Made by a program: the position numbers and the translations under genes
Part shown: one piece after another, positions 57,163 to 64,000 of the stretch
Layout of the letters: the number at the start of each line of letters is the position of its first letter
Numbering within the stretch: position 1 is the stretch's first letter
Notes under the pieces: model-generated
Database searches by the model: none
What the model saw: only the letters and a program-made list of their open reading frames with translations
What the model was told of the DNA's origin: nothing
Assembly (NCBI GenBank): GCA_041694635.1
Contig: JBDNHI010000149.1
Span: forward strand, 1 to 64,000
Source of the DNA: UBA969 sp041694635
Lineage (GTDB): Bacteria; Planctomycetota; Planctomycetia; Gemmatales; Gemmataceae
Reading direction: 5' to 3'
DNA: 64,000 bases

Positions 57163-57813
57163 TTGCATCAAGAACCTGAACTTGTGGTTTTTATGGTTAT
57201 TTCTGAGTTTTATCAAGAGAACGGCTATATTGCCCATCTTAAAGATAATTCAAATGCGGTAATTTTTGATCCGGGTTCTGATGTAAATAAATTCTTCCAT
57301 TACCTTAAATCCAAGAATTTAACCCTCGAAGCTATTTGCTTAACTCACGCACATCCTGACCATATCGTAGGGGTTCCAGAGATAAAAGAAGCTTTTCCCA
57401 AAGCGAAAATTATGATTGGCCTCAATGAAGCTGCTGCTCTAACAGATCCTCATTTAAATCTAAGTTCTTTGCTAGGTGAGGAACTGGTTGTTCCCGAGGC
57501 GGAAATTACTTTAGTAGATAACCAGGAGATTATTATTGCCGGGATCAACTTTAGGATTTTAGAAATACCCGGACACTCGCCAGGCCATATTGCCTATGTT
57601 GCCAAAGATTCCAATACTCATATTTTTGGTGGCGATATTTTATTTGAGGGAAGTGTGGGGCGTTGCGATTTTCCAGGTGGGAATTTCCAAAAACTCATTT
57701 CTGGCATAAAATCAAAACTTCTTTGTCTGCCCCCAGATTCTAAAATTTACCCAGGACACGGACCTACCACTACCATTCAACAAGAAATTATTCATAACCC
57801 TTTTTTAGCCTAA
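57163..57813 (+). CDS. Metallo-beta-lactamase-fold hydrolase (glyoxalase II-like)
   Basis: 216 residues. The zinc motif is LTHAHPDHIVG (HxHxDH), with GHSPGHI, FGGDILFEG and the last ligand in IYPGHGPTT; all are present. The type is hydroxyacylglutathione hydrolase/YcbL-like, and the substrate is uncertain. The TTG at 57163 is chosen because AGGG lies nine bases upstream; the next ATG (57193) would remove the first ten residues and has no ribosome-binding site. The stop overlaps that of the convergent nucleotidyltransferase. Confidence 0.88.
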   Translation: MHQEPELVVFMVISEFYQENGYIAHLKDNSNAVIFDPGSDVNKFFHYLKSKNLTLEAICLTHAHPDHIVGVPEIKEAFPKAKIMIGLNEAAALTDPHLNLSSLLGEELVVPEAEITLVDNQEIIIAGINFRILEIPGHSPGHIAYVAKDSNTHIFGGDILFEGSVGRCDFPGGNFQKLISGIKSKLLCLPPDSKIYPGHGPTTTIQQEIIHNPFLA

Positions 57814-58499
57814 CGCTTCATTAAAGAAAGATCTACAACTTGGACCGATTCCCAAGCTTCTATCGTTCCAACTGGATACCAAAAATCAGCGGGTATGATG
57901 CCTACACGCTCATGCTGAGCTAAGTTAGAAAGGTAATCTGTGATTTCGTATTCTCCTCTGCTGGAAACGGCAAGTTGTTGTTGGAATACCGACCGAGGAA
58001 AGTGGTAGGCCCCTGTATTTGCCAAAGCTTTACCTTCGATTTTTGGTTTTTCGGTCATCTTTTCCAAACTTCCATCACTTCGGATTGTTGCAACGCCAAA
58101 ATTCCAAGGGTCATTTACTTCCTTGACAATAACACCTGAAGAAACTTCTGCAAGTTTTTGTAAATCACTAGCACCATACAAGTCGTCGCCATTGAGAACC
58201 AAAAAACTGGAAGAATTGATTTGCGATTCGCAGCGCCTAAGGGCATCACCAGTGCCTTTAGGTGGGTCTTGCTTAACAATAGCAAAGTCTTTAATCCATT
58301 TTTGTTGCTGCATAAACGCTTCGATTTGATCCGCTAGATAATGAACAACAACAACGACTCGATTAATTTTGGAGGGTAAGGCTCCTAAGGTCCAGTCAAG
58401 AATCGGCCTACCTTGAATAGTTAAAAGCGGTTTAGGAGTATGCAAAGTATGAGGCCGCAATCTTGTGCCAAAACCTGCGGCAAGTAAAATTGCATCCAT
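57810..58499 (-). CDS. Sugar-phosphate nucleotidyltransferase
   Basis: 229 residues. The N-terminal AAGFGTRLRPHTLHTPKPLL signature and the VLNGDDLYGASDL metal-binding segment mark an NTP-transferase. Short forms like this resemble MurNAc-1-phosphate uridylyltransferase (MurU) or mannose-1-phosphate guanylyltransferases; there is no C-terminal left-handed-helix domain. GAGG precedes the ATG. The sugar specificity cannot be read from sequence. ppk1 lies upstream on the same strand, with about 25 bases between. Confidence 0.85.
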   Translation of the reverse strand: MDAILLAAGFGTRLRPHTLHTPKPLLTIQGRPILDWTLGALPSKINRVVVVVHYLADQIEAFMQQQKWIKDFAIVKQDPPKGTGDALRRCESQINSSSFLVLNGDDLYGASDLQKLAEVSSGVIVKEVNDPWNFGVATIRSDGSLEKMTEKPKIEGKALANTGAYHFPRSVFQQQLAVSSRGEYEITDYLSNLAQHERVGIIPADFWYPVGTIEAWESVQVVDLSLMKR

Positions 58500-58524
58500 A
58501 ACTATAACCTCGATTTATTTGTAA

Positions 58525-60723
58525 TTAGATTTTTTTTGTTTTGCGATTTTTTGGGGTAGAAAGAACTTTGTCATCCTTTGATTTATTTGCCAACTCTGAT
58601 TGCAATTCTGCAGACATATTTTGGGCATTGTTAATAGCTAATTCGAGAAATTTTTGCTGACTTCGAATCTTAAGAGTGCCTGCTTTTGCAATTACTTTTT
58701 TGTACGAACCATCCGAGTTAAGTTCTCGGGCTTTAACATTGTCGTTGAGTGAAGTGCTTATAATTTCATTAATGATACGCAATTTTAATTCGGCAGGTTC
58801 AATCGGAAAAACAACTTCTACCCTTCTACTTAGGTTTCGATCCATCCAATCAGCAGAGCCAATAAAAACCAAAGGCATTCCATTATTTTCAAAATAATAA
58901 ATACGGCTATGCTCTAAAAACCGATCAACGATGGAGGTCACTTTAATATTTTCGCTGATTCCAGCTAAGCCAGGAACTAAATTGCAAATTCCGCGACAGA
59001 TAATTTCAACATTAACCCCAGCCTGACTTGCTTTGTAGAGTGCCTTTACGATGATTGGTTCAAGTAATCCATTAAGCTTAGCAACAATTTTCCCTTGTTT
59101 TCCTTGCTGAGCAAAACTGATTTCTTGATTAATCTTTTCCAACATAAAATCTTGCAACCTGCTAGGGGCAACCACTAACTTTTTCCACTTAGGCAGTTCA
59201 CAGTAACCAGTTAAGTAATTAAACAAGGCTGATGCATCTTCACAAAAATCGGTGTTACAAGTAAAATATCCTAAGTCTGTATACATTCGCGCAGTTTGGG
59301 GGTTATAATTTCCCGTAGAAAGGTGAACATATCTTCGTATTCCATCGTGTTCTTTTCGTACCACTAAAGCGACTTTACAATGGGTTTTTAAGCCAATAAA
59401 ACCGAAAACCACATGAACACCTGATTTTTCTAACTCTCTTGCCCATAAAATATTTCGCTCTTCATCAAGCCTTGCTTTAAGCTCGATTACTGCAGTTACT
59501 GCTTTTCCATTATCCGCTGCTCGCTGCAAAGAGCGGACAATCGGAGAATCACTGCTGGTGCGGTAAAGGGTTAATTTAATCGCAAGAACTTTGTCGTCAT
59601 TGGCGGCAGCTTCGACAAAATCCATTGTATGACCAAATGTTTCATAGGGGTGATGCACCAGAATATCTTTTGCACGAATTGCTGGCCAAGGTGCTGCAAA
59701 TTTTGCAAAATCAGGTGAAACCTGTGAAACAAATTGTGAATCGTGTAAATGTGGAAACCCAGGTAGTCCGTGAATTTGAAATAGCGAAGTTAAATCAAGT
59801 ATTCCTTTTGCACGGTATACATCCATCGCATCTAGCGCCAACGCTTTAACAAGAAAATTTTCTACTGCAGGCGTTGCGGATGTTTCTATCTGCAACCTTA
59901 CCGCCATTCCTCTTCTTCGCTTCCGAATTTCTTCCTCAATAGTTTTCAGCAAATCTTCAACTTCATCATCTTCAATTTCAAAATCACTATTGCGAGTTAC
60001 ACGGAATGCTGTGGCATGTTCGATAACCATTCCAGGGAAAAGGTCAGAAAGATGAGAACGAATTATGGTTTCAAGGGTAGTAAAAACATTTTTGCAATTA
60101 GGCCTACCTTGCAAAGGAAGCGCAATAAAGCGCGGTAAAACAGCAGGAACCTGAACCACCGCCATCAACGAACCGGAACTGCGTGGTCTTTGTAATTGCA
60201 CTACCAAATTTAAAGATTTGTTTAAGAGATGAGGAAAAGGATGCCCCGGGTCAATAGCAAGTGGAGTAAGCACGGGAAAGATTTCCCGATGAAAAATTTC
60301 TGCAATATGCGCTTTATCAATCTCATTAAAATCTTTTTGAAGAATAAAAAAAATGCCTTCGTTTTCAAGTGCAGGGAAAATTTCATCTTCTAAGCAACCA
60401 TAGGCTTCTAATGCCATCTGTGATACATTAAAATTAATTTTATTAAGTTGTGTTTTTACAGGTGTTTTATCTGCACCAGAACCCATCGCAACACCAGCCT
60501 GAAACTTCTGCTGCAACCCACCTACCCTAACCATAAAAAATTCATCTAAATTAGATTCGAAAATTGCTAGAAATTTTAACCGCTCCAACATCGGAACCGA
60601 ATTATCTTTTCCCTCTTCTAAAACCCGTCGATTAAACTCGAGCCAACTAAGTTCCCTGTTAAAATAAAGCTTTGCATCGTCCAGATCCGTTATAGACTTT
60701 AAATCAACAGGGTTTATTGTCAC
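58525..60723 (-). CDS. ppk1: Polyphosphate kinase 1
   Basis: 732 residues, starting at a GTG with GAGA upstream. The N-terminal LYFNRELSWLEFNRRVLEE, the two phospholipase-D-like halves and the conserved HLSTGNYNPQTARMYTDL (catalytic histidine) and LEHSRIYYFENNG segments are present. A short Lys-rich tail ends the protein. The enzyme reversibly makes polyphosphate from ATP. Same-strand neighbours are a SEC-C/TPR gene (30 bases upstream) and the nucleotidyltransferase, so a three-gene transcript is possible. Confidence 0.96.
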   Translation of the reverse strand: MTINPVDLKSITDLDDAKLYFNRELSWLEFNRRVLEEGKDNSVPMLERLKFLAIFESNLDEFFMVRVGGLQQKFQAGVAMGSGADKTPVKTQLNKINFNVSQMALEAYGCLEDEIFPALENEGIFFILQKDFNEIDKAHIAEIFHREIFPVLTPLAIDPGHPFPHLLNKSLNLVVQLQRPRSSGSLMAVVQVPAVLPRFIALPLQGRPNCKNVFTTLETIIRSHLSDLFPGMVIEHATAFRVTRNSDFEIEDDEVEDLLKTIEEEIRKRRRGMAVRLQIETSATPAVENFLVKALALDAMDVYRAKGILDLTSLFQIHGLPGFPHLHDSQFVSQVSPDFAKFAAPWPAIRAKDILVHHPYETFGHTMDFVEAAANDDKVLAIKLTLYRTSSDSPIVRSLQRAADNGKAVTAVIELKARLDEERNILWARELEKSGVHVVFGFIGLKTHCKVALVVRKEHDGIRRYVHLSTGNYNPQTARMYTDLGYFTCNTDFCEDASALFNYLTGYCELPKWKKLVVAPSRLQDFMLEKINQEISFAQQGKQGKIVAKLNGLLEPIIVKALYKASQAGVNVEIICRGICNLVPGLAGISENIKVTSIVDRFLEHSRIYYFENNGMPLVFIGSADWMDRNLSRRVEVVFPIEPAELKLRIINEIISTSLNDNVKARELNSDGSYKKVIAKAGTLKIRSQQKFLELAINNAQNMSAELQSELANKSKDDKVLSTPKNRKTKKI

Positions 60724-60753
60724 TTCATTCTCAATTCTTTAATGGTTTATCAA

Positions 60754-62823
60754 TTACTTACTTGCTGATTTTAGCATATCATTAAAAAATTCGACAAGGT
60801 CGCCTTTATTCTTAGCCTTGGCTAATTTTAATCCGGCATTGCATACCTTTTTGGCTTCCGATTTTTGATTCAGCTTAATCATAGTTTCCGCTGCTGCAAT
60901 TAGCATTCTGTCGTTATCAGCGTGCTTTGCAAGGATTTCATCCACCACCTTGATCACCTGAAAAATATCATCTAGCTTCGCAAGGTTTTTCATCTTGGCT
61001 ATTTGTAAATCAGCGGTTTGCTCAATCAACCCTTCTAACTTCGTCAATTCAATTGCCTTATTCAAACCTTGAGCCATCAAGGCTTTATTTCCATTTTCCA
61101 TTTCTTTTTCTGCAATAAATTTGATGATAGGCACAAATAATTGGTGCGAGGCAACCATTCCTTTTGTTGGCATTACCTTGGCAAATCGTAGTGCCATTTC
61201 TTGTGCATCTAAAGATACCGCATTACGGTAAGCTTCTTCTATTTGTTCCAAATCTAAATCTTCAACATCAAGGTTTGATAGTTCTGCTACATTCATACTT
61301 TTAATTGGCTTTGATGCTGCATTTGCAAGTTGAGCAAGGTTTTCGCCCAAGGAAAGCTTATGCCTTAAACGATTGAAGTCGTAAAGTGAGGCTTCTTGTG
61401 TTGCCAGTATTTCTTCATAAAAGTCGATAATTCCTGCAAGTTTTTTAGCAAGCACAGGGTGAGCACTTGCATCGATCGGAGTATTCCCCTGCAAAGATTT
61501 TCTTGGATGGTTAACCCAGTTTTCTTCGAAATATTTTTCCATCTGGTTGCAAGCCATACTTTTTGCCTGCTCTTGATCCTTAGCTGTAAGCGGAACAATT
61601 GCAGCGGGCAGCAAAACACTTCCAAAATCTGCGGTATTCGTTGTTACTACAATTTGATTAATCGGGATTTGCAACTTGGTGATGAATTCAAGCTTTAAAT
61701 TTTCAATCTTCTTTAGGTCATATCCCCAAGCAACCAATGTAGATGGGTACAAAGCAAGGTAACCAATAACTTTAGAAAATTCCTTGGTAGAAGACCCCGT
61801 GGTGATCAATCCTGATGCATTTTCTTCAAGCAAAAAGAAAGTAATGCTACCAGCTTCTTTATCTTGGTAAAGCGGCATAATTCTTCGCGTTTGTTGCAAT
61901 TCTGTAAGCCATTTTGATACCGATTCTGAATTGGTCAAGGTGACGCCAATATGGTGATTTATATAGTCGCTTTCATTTTCCATACCAATTGCAAATTTAA
62001 GAATTTCTTGAAGAAGCGCTGCTTTGCGATAATGTGTTTCATCTTTTTCTTTTTTAATAAAATCGTCAAGGGCATCAAAGCTTTCCTTGTTCATTCCCAA
62101 CCAAGCTAAAGAAACAGCAAGGTTAAATTTTGCCCCATTGTCTGCTGGATTACTTGCGATTTTTTTGCGAAAAATATCAGGTAAGTTCCCAAGGCGAATG
62201 TCTTCTGATTCGGTAAATACAGAATTTTCTTGCGAAGTTGAACTTGCAATGAATGTTAAATCATTCTGGATAGTTTTTGGCATCCGCGATTGAGCGCCTG
62301 TCAGGTTATCAAGCATTCCCTTCAGGTCAGTATTTGCAGGTAAATAACGAACCGCAATTTGCAAGGCAACCTTGGCTGCTATGGGTCGGTTACGATTCAT
62401 CTCACAACGAAAAATAAGGTTATATACCCGTGCTAAATCTTCCTTAGAATCGATGTGGTAATAAATCGCCGCTTTTCTTAGCAGGATCAACGCGCCTTCC
62501 CATTCGCCTTCATCTATTCTTAAACCTGCTCTAAGGTAATAGCCAAAAGGATAATTTGGGTTAATTTTAAATGCTTTTTCTAATTCGGCTTCTGCTTGAT
62601 CTGGCTTGCCACTTAAAAGAAGTAATTCTCCTAACCTGCCAAACACCTCTGGATTTTCAGCATTACTGGTTTGAAGACCCTTCATTTGGGAAATTGCACT
62701 TTCTACCTGTCCTTTAGAAAACGCTTCGTAAGCTTTTTCGATAGGTCCCCAAACCGAGGCACAACACCATTTAAATTTCTTACCACTTCCACAAGGACAA
62801 GCAGAATAAAGGTCCACAGCCAT
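60754..62823 (-). CDS. SEC-C zinc-motif and TPR protein
   Basis: About 689 residues from the ATG at 62823 (GAGGA lies just before it). The first 25 residues hold the SEC-C zinc finger CPCGSGKKFKWCC. A TPR-like helical region follows (residues about 30-190, e.g. EVFGRLGELLLLSGKPDQAEAEL). The rest is helical with an alpha/beta middle that I do not recognise. SEC-C motifs bind zinc and are found in SecA and in many stand-alone proteins. The protein is probably cytoplasmic. ppk1 follows at 30 bases, so they may be co-transcribed. Confidence 0.8.
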   Translation of the reverse strand: MAVDLYSACPCGSGKKFKWCCASVWGPIEKAYEAFSKGQVESAISQMKGLQTSNAENPEVFGRLGELLLLSGKPDQAEAELEKAFKINPNYPFGYYLRAGLRIDEGEWEGALILLRKAAIYYHIDSKEDLARVYNLIFRCEMNRNRPIAAKVALQIAVRYLPANTDLKGMLDNLTGAQSRMPKTIQNDLTFIASSTSQENSVFTESEDIRLGNLPDIFRKKIASNPADNGAKFNLAVSLAWLGMNKESFDALDDFIKKEKDETHYRKAALLQEILKFAIGMENESDYINHHIGVTLTNSESVSKWLTELQQTRRIMPLYQDKEAGSITFFLLEENASGLITTGSSTKEFSKVIGYLALYPSTLVAWGYDLKKIENLKLEFITKLQIPINQIVVTTNTADFGSVLLPAAIVPLTAKDQEQAKSMACNQMEKYFEENWVNHPRKSLQGNTPIDASAHPVLAKKLAGIIDFYEEILATQEASLYDFNRLRHKLSLGENLAQLANAASKPIKSMNVAELSNLDVEDLDLEQIEEAYRNAVSLDAQEMALRFAKVMPTKGMVASHQLFVPIIKFIAEKEMENGNKALMAQGLNKAIELTKLEGLIEQTADLQIAKMKNLAKLDDIFQVIKVVDEILAKHADNDRMLIAAAETMIKLNQKSEAKKVCNAGLKLAKAKNKGDLVEFFNDMLKSASK

Positions 62824-63000
62824 GAAAATCCTCATTTCTCGAATTAAAACCAAAAGTATTTTATTATGGTAGAAGAAACAGGGTTGTAAACATAGTATTT
62901 AATGCAGAAGATCTAAGAATCTAGGGCAATGGGGTTTGCTGGTCCTATCTAAATTAATGACAAAAATCTAATTTTAAGGGCAGAATGTTTGATCTATCGA

Positions 63001-63028
63001 TTGACACTAAGCCCTTGGTATCTAAAAT
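63001..63028 (+). promoter_or_regulatory. Sigma-70-type promoter of tRNA-Ile
   Basis: A perfect TTGACA (63001-63006) and TAAAAT (63023-63028) are separated by 16 bases. Transcription would begin about 7 bases before the tRNA. Confidence 0.75.
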
Positions 63029-63041
63029 GTTAAAAATACGA

Positions 63042-63115
63042 GGGCGTATAGCTCAGTTGGCTAGAGCGCAGCTCTGATAAAGCTGAGGTCCTTGGTTCGA
63101 ATCCAAGTACGCCCA
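63042..63115 (+). tRNA. tRNA-Ile (anticodon GAT)
   Basis: The acceptor GGGCGTA/TACGCCC with discriminator A, the D-arm GCTC/GAGC, the anticodon stem CAGCT/AGCTG with loop CTGATAA (anticodon GAT), and T-arm CTTGG/CCAAG with TTCGAAT are all clear. No CCA is encoded. It is isolated from any rRNA operon. Its 3' end abuts an integrase fragment. Confidence 0.97.
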
Positions 63116-63348
63116 CTCGTTATTTCGCAAGTAGTTGCAGGGATTGGCTTTAAGTCGCTACTATAAAGCACTTGTGTCAATTCTTGCTGCTCCTTGCAAC
63201 TCTTAACAACTGCCTGTGGAACCGCTTTTTGCACTTCTATTGCATCGCTTTTTTCCACGACTTCCCCGAACCACTTATTAGCTTCCTCGTAATCGGTATC
63301 GTCAACCTCAAGATAATGAGCTTCTGCAACTTTTTGGAAATTTCTAAT
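63116..63348 (-). pseudogene. C-terminal tail of a tyrosine integrase
   Basis: The minus strand is open from 63348 and reads VAEAHYLEVDDTDYEEANKW, then a Gln/Glu/Val-rich tail. This matches the end of site-specific tyrosine recombinases of planctomycetes, where the last catalytic Tyr sits in VAEKHYLQVT-type sequence. The rest of the gene upstream (above 63348) is missing: a TAG closes the frame. It abuts the 3' end of tRNA-Ile, the usual attachment place. Its frame continues on into the tRNA, which is not meaningful. Confidence 0.6.
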
Positions 63349-63452
63349 CTAGGCTGTTAAGTTGATAGGTATAAACACCTACCTTTCCAAGTTTTCCTTT
63401 GAGAAAATGAACTTTAGAACAGTTACTTCACGAAGTGCAATGGTTTCATTTT

Positions 63453-63493
63453 AACCTAACCCACCGCCGTTCGCTGTAGCGTATGGTTAGGCC
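63453..63493 (-). repeat. Inverted repeat resembling an attC/recombination site
   Basis: On the minus strand GCCTAAC and GTTAGGT flank about 25 bases that include an inner CGCT/AGCG hairpin. The outer boxes fit the RYYYAAC and GTTRRRY consensus of integron attC sites, but the whole is only about 40 bases, shorter than most. It lies about 60 bases after the stop of the small membrane protein gene on the same strand. Confidence 0.35.
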
Positions 63494-63555
63494 AGTTCGG
63501 TTTCAAAAATGAATCTCTTATTTTTGCAGGAGTTTGAGGTGTTGCGACCCTATTG

Positions 63556-63831
63556 TTACTGCGCTGGGGCAATCGCCGCAGAAATAGTGATAACAATGAT
63601 GGCCCACCAAACGCCGCAATGGAGTAACATCGCCAGCACCGTCAAAACCAACCCGACCACTCTCCACCCCAAGCTTATCTTTGAGCGCCACACCACGGTC
63701 CCGCTGGCCAGTAGCGCAACGACAGGAATAAAACAGAATAGGAAGACGACAAAGCCTTCTGGTGGGGCAGGCACTTGCAATCTGTTTATGATTATCAGCA
63801 ACAGAACATAACCCGTCGGGCTCAGGAACAC
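63556..63831 (-). CDS. Small hypothetical membrane protein
   Basis: 91 residues from a GTG start; no good ribosome-binding site is seen. Three hydrophobic segments: residues about 6-18, 26-45 and 52-90 (the last possibly two helices). There is no known motif. GC-rich unlike the core genes, so it is probably foreign. The possible attC-like site downstream would make it a mobile cassette. An overlapping plus-strand frame is a shadow. Confidence 0.45.
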   Translation of the reverse strand: MFLSPTGYVLLLIIINRLQVPAPPEGFVVFLFCFIPVVALLASGTVVWRSKISLGWRVVGLVLTVLAMLLHCGVWWAIIVITISAAIAPAQ

Positions 63832-63931
63832 ATCCAGACTGGCAGACTTTGTAAATAATGGGGATTCAAAGTGTTCATATTGATCTTACGGTTCCGTTTA
63901 GCATCGGTGCCGACTGCACTGTTGCAATGTA

Positions 63932-64000
63932 TTAAAAAAGTGTAATCCCGCAGGCTCGGTCAACTTTATCGGCTGGCACGCCGATCAAGACAAAACCGAT
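63932..64000 (-). CDS. Possible C-terminal end of a gene running out of the window
   Basis: The last 22 codons before a TAA are open to the window edge on the minus strand (IGFVLIGVPADKVDRACGIT). Same strand and composition as the small membrane protein gene. Too short to identify. Confidence 0.25.
   Translation of the reverse strand: MGFVLIGVPADKVDRACGITLF

Noticed and set aside
63061..63258. A 65-residue minus-strand ORF ending RTWIRTKDLSFIRAAL
   Set aside because: The end is the reverse complement of tRNA-Ile; only the integrase-like part beyond the tRNA was kept.
63509..63811. Plus-strand 100-residue ORF at the right edge
   Set aside because: The opposite-strand frame has coherent hydrophobic segments; this one looks like its shadow.

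Overview
The window looks like a chromosomal segment of a low-GC planctomycete, probably Gemmatales-like. The evidence is the protein repertoire. There are three intact DUF1501 proteins, two PSCyt1/DUF1549/DUF1553 'planctomycete cytochrome' proteins, and a PPC-domain protein paired with a cytochrome-WD40 protein. There are also DUF1571 and DUF6800-like proteins, an FG-GAP/VCBS protein, and a NagB-LmbE fusion. The central ~60 kb is AT-rich and dense, with short gaps and many signal peptides. No CRISPR array, rRNA or intact insertion sequence was seen.

Layout. 1-3090: GC-richer accessory DNA, with the 3' part of a large helicase and a badly decayed serine recombinase that stops at the 3' end of tRNA-Pro(GGG). 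3.4-8.7 kb: secreted PPC and cytochrome-WD40 pair, and a HEITH metalloprotease-like protein. 8.7-15.2 kb (minus): larC-alaS-TPR cluster and an RmlD-like reductase. 15.3-20.8 kb: tRNA-Leu(UAG), a large double alpha/beta-hydrolase, small hypotheticals and a VCBS protein. 20.9-30.4 kb: M20 amidohydrolase, DegT aminotransferase, GT2, asnS, a DUF6800-like small protein, a fused thiS-thiG, nagB-lmbE, DUF2203 and trpF. 30.8-34.1 kb: moeA followed by a moeA-PBP fusion. 34.2-49.1 kb: secreted or exported planctomycete proteins, including two divergent PSCyt/DUF1553 + DUF1501 pairs, one broken large gene and a fossil of a further DUF1501 gene. 49.1-52.9 kb (minus): folE-queD, a FucU/RbsD-family gene, truD, scpB. 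53-57 kb: a degenerate NuoM-like membrane protein, tatD with an in-frame stop, pyrE, DUF1571. 57.2-62.8 kb: MBL hydrolase, sugar nucleotidyltransferase, ppk1, SEC-C/TPR protein. 63.0-64.0 kb: tRNA-Ile(GAU) followed by the tail of a tyrosine integrase and GC-rich foreign DNA with a possible integron-cassette-like structure.

How it fits together. The middle is ordinary core metabolism (tRNA charging and modification, thiamine, tryptophan, pyrimidine, molybdopterin, pterin and polyphosphate) interspersed with the secreted multidomain proteins typical of the phylum. Both window edges are accessory DNA abutting the 3' end of a tRNA gene and carrying recombinase remains, so the segment looks like core sequence between two decayed integration sites. 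The most noteworthy items are the two tRNA-anchored recombinase fossils, the DUF1501 fossil, the NuoM-like protein lacking the usual charged pump residues, and three inactivating lesions in otherwise recognisable genes.
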